64,000 bases of DNA, taken from assembly GCF_005239225.2 (NCBI RefSeq), contig NC_133300.1, positions 3,625,875-3,689,874 of the forward strand, read 5' to 3'. Positions 1-12,415 of this stretch are shown in pieces; the first letter of the stretch is position 1, and every line of letters starts with the position of its first letter. A model generated the notes under the pieces. The model did no database searches. It saw nothing but the letters and a program-made list of their open reading frames with translations, and had not been told where the DNA came from. Position numbers and translations under genes: made by a program. Origin of the DNA: Populus alba. Its lineage: Eukaryota > Streptophyta > Magnoliopsida > Malpighiales > Salicaceae.

Positions 1-119
1 GATTTGCGACAAAGCCTTAGTTTTCCAGGAATCTTTTGATAGTTGTGTTAATTTGTAATATCTTTTACTGTGTTGCTATTGTCATGTGTCATTAAAGAGC
101 TATTATTTGCCACTTGCAG

Positions 120-1731
120 TAATTGGTGGAGTTACAGGAGAGCTTCTTAATCAAAATGCACAGACCCTCCATCAAATTTCTGCAAACCTTGCAAGTTATC
201 AGGTGAATACTTCTGTCATGATCTCATTATTTCACACTATTTTTTTTCTGAATTTAGAGTTCGCAAAGCATTTATTGAGAGTGATCCAGGGCCCTTTGAA
301 CACACCCTTTTCACATCTATGATTACAGATGATTGCAATTTTTTATTTAATTGTAATAACTCGATGCATGAAACACATGGTTTGAATGGGTTTGACTTAA
401 CTAAAATATCTCGATGTGTTATTTGCTTCAGTCTCTCTCACACTCTCTTCCCCACTTATGTGTTATGTGAATAACATTCCTTAATGTTTGCAAGTGATAT
501 TTTTTACGAGAGCCCCTTTTTGCAAGTCACACTTTGTGCATCTTGGTGGCTGTCAACTGAAATTGCTGTTAATTTATCCTTGACTTTTCAGATACAAGAA
601 AACCTCAGTCTTCTCCGCCAAACTCGTGACAACATCTGCAAAGTTATGAATGAGTATGTTTTTGGTTCTTCTTAGCTTTTTCTATTAAGTAGATTTTATG
701 ATGGCTTAATGCTGTATATTTCTTCTTTCTCGCTGCATGTTTACATATATGCATTCATTAGCTATTTGTTTTCTCAGTAGATTTCTTTTATAAAAGATGC
801 AAGCAGCATTCATTCTTGTATGTCTCTGTGTTTATGATTTCCATCATGTGATTGACATATAAATACACTCTGAACTGCACATCTGGTTTAAGACTGTTCT
901 TACACTGTAGAGAGGCTTTGCATGTAAGGGGGATGCAGGCCACGCCTCACTAGAGGGGGCTTAGGCTTACCAATGCCTAATATGCGAATTTCTATTAATC
1001 ATACTATACTCAAACTTTTAAAAGCACACTCAATAATGAAGCTCCCATGATTTTGCAAATATTGAAGTTAAACACCAATGACCTTTGATCTAAATTTCAA
1101 GCCATGTCTGGAGGCCTATGATCCTGTATCTAAAAAAGGAAAGAAATTGAGGGTGGGGGTGGGCATGTATGGAGTAAAACCAGTTGCTGCCTACCGAAGT
1201 TTGGACCCAATTTATTGGTTTCAAATCAAGCTTCGGTTCAGGTATCTCCGATCCAAGCTCAGTCCAAGCAGTGTGATACTCAGCTTGGTTTTGTTACAGC
1301 TGTGGGGGTTTACAAAAACACTTTTAACAACACCTGTTTGATGTACTGATCTTAGACATTGTTTGATGCTCTATTGAGTCTCCTATCAAAGCAACTGAAA
1401 CTTCGATTACAGATTGGATTAAAGGTGTTAGGTTGGAGTCTGAGACAGATTTAGTCTTGGGTCGAAGAATTAATTTTTCAGGAATTTGTTCTGCTGTGCT
1501 CATGCTCCATTGAGTCTTCAGTTGTGCTGGATGGCGTCTCTTTTCTTAGGATGAAAGGAATTTGTTTCTCTTTTTCTTTCTTCTTTTTCCCAGATAGAAT
1601 TCATTTTATTGGTTACTTGCAGGATGGATGATGTGCCAGAACTCATGAAGCAGATGCCACCACTTCCAGTCAAGTTGAATGATGATCTAGCAGACACCAT
1701 CCTTCTGCCTCCAAACCTTCCCAGGCAATAA
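120..1731 (+). CDS. 3' end of an unidentified nuclear gene (last three coding exons)
   Basis: Three exons join in one frame: 120-202 (after a TTGCAG acceptor, before GTGAAT), 592-653 (after TTTCAG, before GTATGT) and 1623-1731 (after CTTGCAG, ending in TAA). The encoded tail has a stretch rich in Gln, Asn and Leu (NQNAQTLHQISANLASYQ), a short charged helix (IQENLSLLRQTRDNICKVMN) and a Pro/Leu-rich end with KQMPPLPVKLNDDLA. There is no signal peptide or membrane segment in the visible part. The helix-plus-MPPLPV ending recalls the C-termini of plant Myb/SANT-like proteins of the DRMY1 type, but that is from memory and weak. The N-terminal part and promoter lie left of the window. The long 654-1622 intron shows no other coding signal. 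Exon structure is well supported; the identity is not. Confidence 0.72.
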
Positions 1732-2195
1732 TTATCTTCAGTCAGTTCTCAAGATGCGATCAAACCTTCTAATGCAAGCATCAATCTGCCTGTAGAAATA
1801 ACTGCCGCCAAGCTGACCATCATTTTCCAATGGGAAATCCGCCCCTAGCTCAGCATGCTGTTAACTGTATAATGGCTTTTAGTTCTTTCTTTCTTTTAAC
1901 TTTTACCCTCATTATAGTTTTTCTTCAATGTAGTTTGTGCCTTGGGTTTTGCGTAGAAACTTAGGGAATTAGTAATAATAATAATAATGATTAGTGCTTG
2001 ATGAAAAAAAATTGTGTTTTATTTTTTGTAATCTTTTGATCAGTGTTGTGCCAAGTAAATATGAAGGTAATTACCTTTTGAGATGAGACAACTTCAGGGA
2101 AGTTTGTGGAGTTTGGTGTGCTTTTTTTAGATAAGCTTTTGTCACAAGGGAAAGACCCTTCCATCTGTTTTATTTATTTTTTCAACTTTGGGCTT
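1732..2195 (+). other. Probable 3' UTR and downstream flank
   Basis: Sequence directly after the TAA stop, T-rich with a short (AAT)n run near 1972-1987. It is consistent with a 3' UTR of a few hundred bases, but no single polyadenylation signal is decisive. No further coding capacity is seen. Confidence 0.4.
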
Positions 2196-2935
2196 CATGG
2201 ATTTAGCTATCCCTGTTGTTATCATAGCATGGTTGTCCAACCAGTTCTGGAATCTGACCCACCTGTTGGTTGCTGGGTTAATTTGGATTTATCATTTTTG
2301 TTTAAACCAACATGGATTTAATTTTCTTTTAAAATTTCATGGTTTTAACTTAGCTGAGGTTGGATAGAGTTTAGTCGGATTAATTAGGTTACAAGTCAAA
2401 CCATCAAGTTAATCAGGTCATGGATTTAGCTAGCTATCCCTCCTTGTTATTACAGCATAGTTGTCAAAATTGGTCCGAGATTTAACCTGTTAAAAGACTA
2501 GGTCACTGGGTCAATCTATAAATTGTTGGGTTAATTTAGATTTATTATTTTTGTTTAAAACAATATGGTTTTAATTTTTTTTTTTTAAATTCTATGGTTT
2601 TTACTTAATCAAGTTTGGATAGAGTTTAGTTGGATCAATTAGATCACAAATCAAACCATCACATTAATTAGATCATGGATTTAGCTATCCCTACTTCTTG
2701 TTATTATAGCATAGTTGTCGAAAGTGGTTTGGGATCTAACCTGTCAAAGGGCTAGATTAGTGAGTCAATCTATAGATTGCTAGGTTAACTTGGATTTATT
2801 ATTTTTGTTCAAAACGATGTAGTTTTAATTTTTCTTTTAAATTTTATGGTTTTAACTTAGCCAAGTTTGGATTGAGTTTGGTTAAGTTAACTAGGTTACA
2901 AGTCAAACTATTAGATATAATTTAATTTAATTAGG
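2196..2935. repeat. Three degenerate tandem units of about 225-260 bp
   Basis: Each unit opens with CATGGATTTAGCTA and continues through a recognisable GCATRGTTGTC block, a 'gttaatttggatttatcatttttgttt'-like stretch and a 'ggtcacaagtcaaacc'-like end. Unit starts are near 2196, 2419 and 2674. The units differ by many substitutions and small indels, so the array is old. There is no coding potential. It could be a minor satellite or tandem duplication inside a decayed element. Confidence 0.7.
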
Positions 2936-3621
2936 TCAATATTGAAATTAATTCAAATTAAAATCTTATTAGGTAAGGTTTCAGGTTGACTTTATCAATT
3001 ATAATTATAAATTATTTGGCCAAACCTTGAGTCACATCTTCATACCCTAGCTGGGAGGTTTTCACTAATTTTGGCACAAAAGCAAAGAAATCTAGATAAA
3101 AAAAAAAAAAAAAAGTCTACAGTTTCCCATTCAAATTATCTTACTTCCAAAACCCTAAGCCTCAGGGTTCATCAAACCGGTGCAAGAAATTCTTGCCAAA
3201 CAAAGCTATGCATGTCAATGATGTCATTGGGTATGCAAGAGCAACAGCCGTTTGATTTGAAAGAGAACTAACAAACATTTGACTTTCACTTGCTCTGCTA
3301 TTTTTCCTCTCATTGTCTCTTTTATAAAATCATTAATCACTAAAGATTTGAAGTTTCTATCGTCTCTAGAAAGAGACCTTCAACTTGTCCTCTCCGTCTC
3401 TGGAAAGCAGCCAACGTGCTAGCTATTCTGCTGTTCTATCCGCCCGTGATCTGAGATTGACTGAACTGGTTTCTTGGACTATTTCTGGGCTAGATTGCCA
3501 AACACTACTTTGCTTACAGATTAATCCAGAAGAAGAGAAATTCCTTCTTCTTTTAATGCCTAGAAAATCATATATATAGCATATAGTCTCAAGATTTCAG
3601 CTTTTTGTATGAGTTGAACAG
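2936..3621. other. Gene-free spacer
   Basis: AT-rich sequence with a 16-base A run near 3099. The stretch 3160-3300 is less AT-rich and could be an old exon fragment, but no frame or splice pattern supports a gene. Confidence 0.3.

Positions 3622-3681
<60 letters not shown>
3622..3681. repeat. (TA)n microsatellite
   Basis: About 60 bases of alternating T and A with one phase slip (TATAATATAT) near 3652. Likely highly polymorphic. Confidence 0.95.
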
Positions 3682-4129
3682 AGCATAAAGCAATCTTGTC
3701 CAAATATTTGGCGATTCTGTCCTGGTTATTGTTTTAAGTAAGCTGTACCGTATTTAGGATTCTTTTAGTATCATTATGGTTTTATTGTATTTCTCTTATA
3801 TGTTAGCTTTGGTTTCTTTGTTTCATCATATGGCCGGATAATTTTTTTCTTTAACCCAAAAAAAAAAAAAGAAGTTTGAATGTTGAAACTAGGTAAAAAA
3901 AAAATGATATAAAATACATGGTCATTACAACATGTAATGTAATTAAAGCTTAGCCAACTTATAATATCTTGCTAAATTCATAGTCCAAATAATGATATTC
4001 AAATAATCCAATAAAAAAATAAAAAGGATTATAAGACTTTTTTTTTTTTTCAAATCTGTGAATCGATTTATTAGATTCGAAGCACCTAATATAAAAACAT
4101 TCATGAAGTCTAATTTCTTAATCAATCAA

Positions 4130-4700
4130 ATATTGAAGGATAAAATTGAAAAATAAATTTTAATTAAACAAAAAAGATTTTAAAGAATAGAAATTAAAAG
4201 AATGAGGATAAAAATTAAAATACAAAATAAATTTTATATTTAATTGCAGGATGAAATTGAAAAAAAAATCAATTTAGTAAAATGATATTTTTTTTAAAAA
4301 CAGAATTAGGATAAAAATTGACTTAAAAAATAAAACATTGTTGTAATTAAAGGGGAAAGTTAAAAAGAATAATAACTTTTACAAAAGGATAAAAAAAACA
4401 ATTAGAAATCAAAACAATGAGGACCAAATTTTTTTTAAAAAAAATAATAATATTATCAATTTGAATTAAAAGATGAAATTTAAAACTACTAAAACTTTTA
4501 CAAAAAAGCTAATGATAGAAAATAGAAATCTAAAGAATAAAGACCACATTGGAAAAATATAATATTTGGTAAATTGAGATGGAAGGATGAGATTGAAATC
4601 AAAAAAAACTTTTACAAAAGGTTCAAGATAAAAAAAACATTAGAAATCAAAAGAATAAAGAGAAAAATTGAAATGCTAACAACCAAGAGGGTTGAGCCGT
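4130..4700. repeat. A-rich degenerate internal repeats
   Basis: Phrases such as AAAATTGAAA, AGAAATCAAAA, GAATAAAGA and ACTTTTACAAAAGG recur every several tens of bases. This gives a diverged, A-rich tandem structure without open frames. It may be the decayed body of a non-coding repeat. Confidence 0.45.
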
Positions 4701-5460
4701 AATTTTTTAGGGAGAGAGAGAAGAAGGAAAAAGAAGAAGAAAGGCTCATTAACTCTAAATCAGATCACCAACAAAGACACGTCCCATACTAATAGGAAGA
4801 GGACATGGTGACGCTTTCAATAACATGACATAAGGGTATTTTTGGACATTGAGAGGTGTTACAAGCGCCACTCGAAGGGCGTTGATACCTCCCACGCATG
4901 CCCACCATTTTTTGTTTAGCCAAATATGAAATTACCTTGCGCTGATTTTGTAATTATAAAAAAACTATTGTGAAAAGTCGAAAACACCCCTTGACATTTT
5001 GCTTAATTTTTTTTTTATTTTAAAGGTATTTTTTTAGTTTCAATGTGTATTTTAATTGTTTATTTTTTTTTTATATTTATGTAAATACTAAAGTTCTCCT
5101 CGTCTGAAATTATAATAGAAAAAAAAATCACTGTGAAAATGTAAAAAATATGCATTGACACCAAATTTAATTTGTTTTGCTTTCAAGGATATTTGAATTA
5201 TTTTAATGTATAATTAAAATAAAAAATATACTTATTCGTTCTATTTGGTGATAACAATAAACTATGCAAAAAAAAAAAAAAAACTTCAATGCTATTAGAT
5301 TGTGTTTTTTTTTTAATAAGTTTTTTAAGTATAAAAGTAAAAACACTAGAAAGAATAAATCTACAGCTACAATACTTTCCAAGAGATTTTAGTTCTTTTT
5401 AATATATTTCATAGCGTACACCACCTCTAGGTTCTCCCTCTCTCCTCCTCTCTCTCTCTC

Positions 5461-5494
<34 letters not shown>

Positions 5495-7500
5495 ACACTT
5501 GAAGTTACTTAAGAAGTAAGAGTCCCCTTACCAACTCTACCTTTCCAAATCGTGTACATGCATATCCTCCATTGGTGTCTACAATTGTTTTTCAAAAGTA
5601 TTATTAGCTCAATCTTTTGTCCCTTTTACTCTTAATATATTAAAATGTTGATATGCATAAAGTTATTCGAATAACATCAAAACTTAGTTTCTTTGTTTGT
5701 TTGCTTTTTTTTTTTTTTTTCTAAAAAAGTTATAAAGATATGTTTTAATTTTTTTAAATTAAATTAAATTTTAACCGAGCTAATCAACATATAAGTGAAA
5801 TCGTTCGAGTTACTTGAGTTTTGATAGAGTTAGTTTTTACTTTATTTTCATTGAAACCTAGCCTAGACTAAATTTCATATAAACTTGTATAGCAGCATAA
5901 AATTTAATAAGATTGAAAAAAATTTAGCTTTTATATTATTATTTTATTTTGAAATCATTACCATAGGATATATAAAAAAATTCACATAAATATATTATTA
6001 TGATTCTGAATGATTTATCTAAAATTTATTTAATAAAAGATCTAATCTTAAAACATAAAAACTAATCCAATAATACTATTAATATTAACATAACAATAAA
6101 GAGAGACTACGTCTCCTCTTTTACTAACATTCCTTAGCATAGATGCAATCAATACAAAAATAGCTAACAGTTTCCATTAAGAAACGGTGGATGTCATCAT
6201 TAACGTAAAGTAACAAACTAGGACAATCTTATACTACAACTTTTGTATCTATTAGGCACTTTAATACCATATGAATTTGAGTAGAGTGGGGTGGTTCGAC
6301 GATTTTAAAAATCTGGACTGGCTTATCATATCAATTCAGGACCTGATTGACCTGAAATTTGATTAACTCGGAATTAAGATCAATTCGGGTTAAAAAACAA
6401 ATAATAAAAAAAAACATAATTAATCCTAATTAAAAACTAGATTGATCAACTGACCTAGTTAATTTGGTCACAATTTCGTCCCTAACTCGTTAATTTTTTT
6501 TTTTTAATTTGTGTTATTTTGATTTTGAATTTTTTTACTTTAAAACTCATGACCAAGAACCTTTCCCAAATTAAATTTTACAAAAAATATATGGGTGGTC
6601 TAAACCCATATCAGAAGAGTGGCTCTAGAGTTTGCCCATTTTCTTGAATTCTTTGTGGTCAATTCAAGCCAAGAAAAAAAATATAATTATAGTATCTTTT
6701 TTCCTTTTTACCATACATACTTATAAATCCTTTCTTTTATTCGTTGTATCTTTTTGACCTCTCCTTCGTCGACAAATAAAGTAGAAAAAAAAAAAATTAG
6801 GGTTCCTTTCTCATTTATTGAGCAAAGACAACATGGATGCTGCTTGTCTTTTAATATAGTTTTAGTTAGATTCATCCACACCTTACATAAAATAAACAAG
6901 GTACAAATCAAATGGTGACTATGGTCACGACCAAAGAGCCAAAATGGGTTCTTAACTTGACCACAATGCAAGAGTTTGGTCTTTTTTTGACTTCCTGAGA
7001 GAGAGACATGTTTCCTTCACATTTCACATTTGATCGAATTAACCCCTCTACTTTATATTTATCAAACAAGCCCTTCTGCTTCAAATTAAAGAGTATTTGA
7101 CAGCTCCCATCAAATTATCCTCAACATTTTTCAATCACGTATAATCTTTAGTCAGTGTAAGAGCTTGATAAAAGGAATCACATCATCATTATTTGCAAGT
7201 AAAAGGGTTGATTTGTTGTGATATGAAAAAAAAAGGACTCAATTTGACTAGCACAAAAAATACAAGGACCATAAGAAATCCTTAACCACATTCTCATTAT
7301 GTAGCCACCTCCATTGTCATGCAGTCCCATCTACAAATAGCACCGTTTGGGTGTGTACAGGACCGAATAAGGTTGACAAAAAAAAAAGCTTGGAAGGAGT
7401 TGGTGCAATTTAATGAGTGGATTAAGTTGAAAAATAACCAAACTTCCTCCACTCAAACATGTGAGTATTTGACGAGGTCTTGGTTGCTTATTTAAGTGTT
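4701..7500. other. AT-rich intergenic DNA without a recognisable gene
   Basis: Contains a CT-rich tract followed by a (TA)n microsatellite at about 5425-5491, long A and T runs, and a G/C-richer patch at 4740-4910. No exon-like frame, transposon end or RNA gene could be supported on either strand. Confidence 0.4.
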
Positions 7501-8818
7501 TGACATGTGGGTTGATATTGTTGTTAAGAGATATTTTGCTGCTTTGAAAGTTACGAGGAGAACTTGGTTAAGGAATTTGAAATTCTAGAGGTGTGTTTTC
7601 AGGTGAGGTTCCTTACTAGAGGATACTGTTTTCTTCTTCCCTTCTTTAGGATTTCGTGGACTGTAAAAAGACATGTTGCATAGGAAGAGTCTCAGCTTCT
7701 AGATAGAGATTTTTTCTTCTAATAATCAATATAAGAAGGCAGCTCCTGGAAGATTTGAATGGAACAAGCTAGCTCCTGTCTTTCCTTGATTCAGGTCGTT
7801 GTAAGCAGCTGGGGTTGAAGCTGGATATATATTGCATACTTGAAGCTTTTGATCATATATGAGAAGTTTCTGCTGGAGGATTTTGGAGAATATTTGAAAA
7901 CTTTTGCAAGATTTTTGTTGAGTTATTGAAGTACAGATTGAAGATATCTAGCTGTTGAAGGAGGGCTGTCCTTTTGTTTTGGTAAGTTAACTGAATTGCT
8001 ATGATCTAGTTTGCAGTGTGTATCCTTTCTTGTTCCCAAAATTTTGGTGGCATCTGCTTGCCCCAGTCATTAAAAAGGAAGGAGAGACTATCCCTTCTGC
8101 ACCTCTTTTTGTATCCTTCTCTTCTGTTTCGAGATCGATGATGTCTTTTCTGTTTCGAGATAATAATTGAGAAACTCTTTTTATATTTGTCTTTTCTGAG
8201 TTGAGATAGTACCTTTTATATATTAAATTTAGGGAAAATGCATGGAAACATAATCTTTGATTAAACTTTCTTAGATTCTTGAGAAAGCAAATTGGTGATC
8301 TTGTAACTTCGAAGAGGTCCCATATTCAGATGTGGGAGGTTACAAAATGTTCTTTACTTGCAAAGGAGTTTGTGCTAAATAAAACAAGTTGCTTTTGCAA
8401 AAGTTGTGCAACTATTTATGAAGCAGAAAACATCTTTCTCCATTCACACTTAAAGTAAATTGCACTTTTTTTGTTTAATCTTTTCTTTTTGTCTCTAGGG
8501 AGATTATTAGTTTAATCTCCAGCTTCCTTATAGCTTAACAAGTAATGCTAAAATGATCCATGCAAATTAAAGTTAAGCCTCCCATCTCCTTCTTCTCTCT
8601 TGTTAGTCAGGTTCTGGTTAAAGTATTAAGAACTTGTTTGATGGGTTTTAGTTTTTCTGTCAAATTAGTTTGATGGGTTAGGTCAGTCCATTTCCTGGTG
8701 CGGTTCAAAAAGTAGCATTAGCATTAGCATTGGGTTAGTTGGAAAATCATGGATGCATCAATTATGGTCAATCCAATTTTATGAGCATTTGTTTACTTTT
8801 CTACTGCTTGGTTGACAG
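7500..8818 (+). promoter_or_regulatory. Probable promoter, 5' leader and 5'-UTR intron of the 8826 gene
   Basis: A strong donor GTAAGTTAAC at 7982 and an acceptor TTGACAG ending at 8818 would place an 837-bp intron in the leader. The second leader exon would begin seven bases before the ATG at 8826. The upstream sequence (7600-7981) is less AT-rich than its surroundings, as expected for a transcribed leader. No single TATA box is convincing. Splice positions are inferred from consensus only. Confidence 0.4.
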
Positions 8819-8825
8819 GTTAGAG

Positions 8826-11480
8826 ATGGGCTCCACACATGCCACCCTCTTGGTTGTTTCCTTGATTTTCTTGGTCATTTTAGGCTCAAATCTCATTGCA
8901 GGACAAACCTTCTCATCAAATTCTTCTGAGCCTGGTAAGCTTTCGAAGATTGAAGTTGCTCTTCAATCCGGAAATCCAAACTGGCCCATTTCCTTAGATG
9001 GAGAAAAGTACTTGGCCCTTAAGCTAATGATTTCTTGGTGTTGTTCTGGTTTTATCAGGTACAAATGTGCTTGCTGTAAACAATGTATCACAGACTGTGA
9101 TGCAGCCAGATGATACTGTGAGGGTGGATCCACTAAAGGATTTCAAGAAATATAGAGGAGGATATGATATAAAAAACAAACATTATTGGAGTGTAATTCC
9201 CTATTAATCTCTCTTTAAATTCATAATTATGTGAAATCATGATGCTCATGGAGGAAATCAGTGATGCCATCATAATTTTAGCATTTATTAATGTAATCTC
9301 ATGTTGTATTTTTTGCAGTCAACCATGTTCACAGGAGTTCATGGATATGTCATTGGCGTAATCTGGCTTCTTGGTGGCATAGCATATGGAGGCTTTCTGC
9401 TAGCAACTGTCTTTTGTTGTAAGAATAGAAGGAATGAAAAGCTGAAGAAAAGATCACCTTGCCATAAGCAATGTTGCCTCTGGCCTATTCTCCTGGCTAT
9501 ATTTTTCACCATCTTAGCAATGTAAGTCACTCCACTTTTGCATTCCAAAATCCAAATAATATTAACTGATGCAAGTCTAACAAATAGAAAACTATCTGCA
9601 GAACTGCATCTGGGCTTGTTCTTGGAGGGAATGCGAAGTTCCATTCGCGAGCAAAAACTGTTGTCGACATCATCATTGACACGGCAAACAATGCAACGAA
9701 AACCATGTACAACACAACAGGAGCAATGAAGGACATGAAAGAGAGTCTAGGAGCATCTAATCAAAGCACTGCGGTTCAGGCGTCTAGCTTCCTTACCTCC
9801 ACATCAGAGCAACTTGATGCTGAGGCTGCTGATATACAAAGACAAGCTAGGAAGAATAGGCGGTTGATCGATAAGGGTCTCAAGATTGTGTAAGTTTGTC
9901 TCTCCGATCGCAAATCATGTGTATCCATGTCCATTTGAGCTTCTCTAAAAGATAGTGTATGATACTTGCTACAGGTATATAGTAACCACAGCGACAATTT
10001 CGCTGAACCTGGCTGCGCTAATTGCTCTTTCAGGTATTTCTCCCTATGTGTCCAACTCATTAGTCCTGCTGCCTTTTCAATTTAGTTGACTAATACAACT
10101 TTTGAGCCTCGTGAAATCAGAATGGAAAAGAAAAAACACTCCAAAATCCGGAAATTTATTATGATTCAGCATCTGAACATTCATTCATTATTATGATCAT
10201 GTTGAATATATTTCTCATTTAAAGTTTGAATTCATTCTGTTGCAGTCTGTGGAACTCTGAGGTTACGGCGACCACTTAACATGTAAGTGAAATAAAGGAT
10301 CCTTACATGGCTGAAGCCGAAAGCACACTTCCTAAAAGAGAGAATTGACTGTCAAGTACATTGGCTTATACAAATTCTTATGATTTGTTTCTCTTGCAGA
10401 CTAATTGCAGTGTGTTGGATCCTGACTGTTCTATGCTGGATATTTTTTGGGCTGTATTTCTTCTTACAAAAGTAAGTCTTTAAGTTTTTTCCATTACCTC
10501 AATTTCTCTATTCTAAACAAAAGTTCATAAGAAATTGATTGAGGAGCTGAGGTTTCTGAGTACTTATTGAGGGAAAATCCACATGTTCTGCAGCTTTTCA
10601 AGAGATTCATGCACAGCTCTCGAAAGCTTTCAACAGAACCCTTACAATAACAGCTTGAGTTCAATCCTTCCCTGCGATCAATTGCTCTCTGCAAAACCAG
10701 TCTTATTTGATGTCAGTCAAGGGATCTACAGCCTTGTCAATCAGGTAGATTAGCAGGATGCTACATTTCATTTGCATTTTGTTTCTATCCCATCGAACCT
10801 CAGTCATTTTATCATGTGATTTACACTAATACCTTCTTCTGCTGAAACATCACAGGTGAATGCAAACTTATCGACCATACAAGGATTGCCTTATACAGTG
10901 TGCAATCCCTTCTCAGCACCACCTGAATACCAGTTCCAGCCTGATAAGTGCCCTTCTAACGCAATCCGAATCGGCGATATCCCACAGGTATGTCAAAGGG
11001 AAGATCAGAGAAATTTTGCAGCCTAAGATCTTGCTGTTCATGTCCGCTAACTGAATTGCTATTCCATAGGTGTTAAAGGTATTTACTTGTTCCAGTTTCG
11101 ACAACGGAACATGTGCCAGCGGACAATTCATATCGCATAATGATTATACAACAGTTGAGGCATACACAAGATCCATTCAGAGCCTGCTAAATGTGTATCC
11201 TGAGATGGAAAATCTTGTAGAATGTCAAACAGTGAAGGACGCGTTTTCTGAAATCCTTTTGGACCATTGCAAACCATTGAAGAGACACATTCGAATGGTG
11301 TGGACATCGCTGGTGTTTCTCTCTTTAGTCATGGTGTTCTTGGTTCTGATATGGGCAAAGCTGGCTCAGCATGAGCAAGAACACCATTCTTTAGAGGGTT
11401 CTGTTAAGCCACATTCGTCTGTCGCAAAGGAACCGGAAACTGGAACCAAAGATAGCTCAAACCATACTAGTCCCGTCTAG
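8826..11480 (+). CDS. Plant-specific five-pass membrane protein, 531 aa, ten coding exons
   Basis: Exons, joined by GT-AG rules and frame: 8826-8934, 9059-9192, 9319-9521, 9602-9889, 9975-10033, 10246-10282, 10400-10471, 10594-10744, 10856-10987, 11070-11480. They sum to 1596 nt with no internal stop. The start MGSTHATLLVVSLIFLVILG is a signal peptide; the in-frame ATG 87 nt upstream lies before the probable leader acceptor. Membrane segments fall near residues 90-110, 135-158, 246-266, 280-301 and 469-493. A large hydrophilic loop with NNA/NQS sites lies between segments 2 and 3. A Cys-rich, N-glycosylation-rich ectodomain (about 302-468) lies between 4 and 5, followed by a short polar tail. 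The layout matches a plant family of uncharacterised multi-pass proteins (At2g12400-type) that resembles animal Tweety homologues in topology. Location is probably plasma membrane or endomembrane; function is unknown. Confidence 0.9.
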
Positions 11481-12415
11481 GATGTAGTAACATTATACCT
11501 AGGATACTAAATTAAATTCTGGAAGATCAATGGTGCAAGCCAGCTTCCAAGAACACAGGATCAAAAATCATGATATACGATACTGTACAGGTAGATCATA
11601 CACATACCATAAAGAAGTGGAGGTCAGAAATCAAGAGGGCTGCAGAGATTGATTTTGTCTCGGTAGGGAGATGGTCACAAAATTTTCAGGAGGAAAGTCA
11701 TACAGATTTTTTCATTCATTTGATTGAGTATCAGATCAAACCTTGGGGACCAACCCCACTATAGAATGTAACCAAATTTGTCAATGCAATAATATTAAAT
11801 TCCAATTTAATTCAGATTCCCCCCTATATCTTTTACTTTTCTTTGTCATGTTATTTTTGCTATTCATTCACCTTAAATTTACTTATATATTTTTTTTAAA
11901 AATAAGAGATTTTATAAATATAAATGAGATATACAGATAATAATAATAATAATAGGATAATTTAAAAAGTTATATTTAGTATGATGAACTTATAATCATA
12001 ATTTTAGCTCATGTCAAGTTTTAATTTATACTGATTTTAATAAATTTAATTAACTTAATTAGATTTTTAATGATTTATTTGACTTGATTAAATTTAATAA
12101 AAACTCAATTAATTAAATTAAATTAAATTTTTTAAAATTAAAATCTCTGTTGTTTTAATAAAATAATTGAAAAATAACAACCCTAACCACTAAAATGTAA
12201 TCAAGCAACATAAATCATTTACTTACACAATTAAATAAACATTTTTCCATCCCATAAATAATTGAATTTCATTCCATCATTTTATTGGAAGTAAAACTCG
12301 TGGACGACTTGTCGCTCAAACTTAGAAACCGCGCGTAAACCATTTGGTAATAAACAAACTGTCGTCTGCCATTGCTCGGATAATCGCCGATTTGTCGTCA
12401 AAAGACAACTTGGAA
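11481..12415. other. 3' flank and AT-rich spacer
   Basis: The first ~280 bases are probably the 3' UTR of the membrane-protein gene. Sequence 11780-12250 is very AT-rich with an (AAT)n run at 11938-11955. Sequence 12280-12415, less AT-rich, may be the former leader of the ASCH pseudogene that follows. Nothing coding is seen. Confidence 0.4.

Noticed and set aside
1078..1341. 87-aa open frame in the last intron of the first gene
   Set aside because: Lies wholly between well-supported splice sites and lacks similarity to a known protein.
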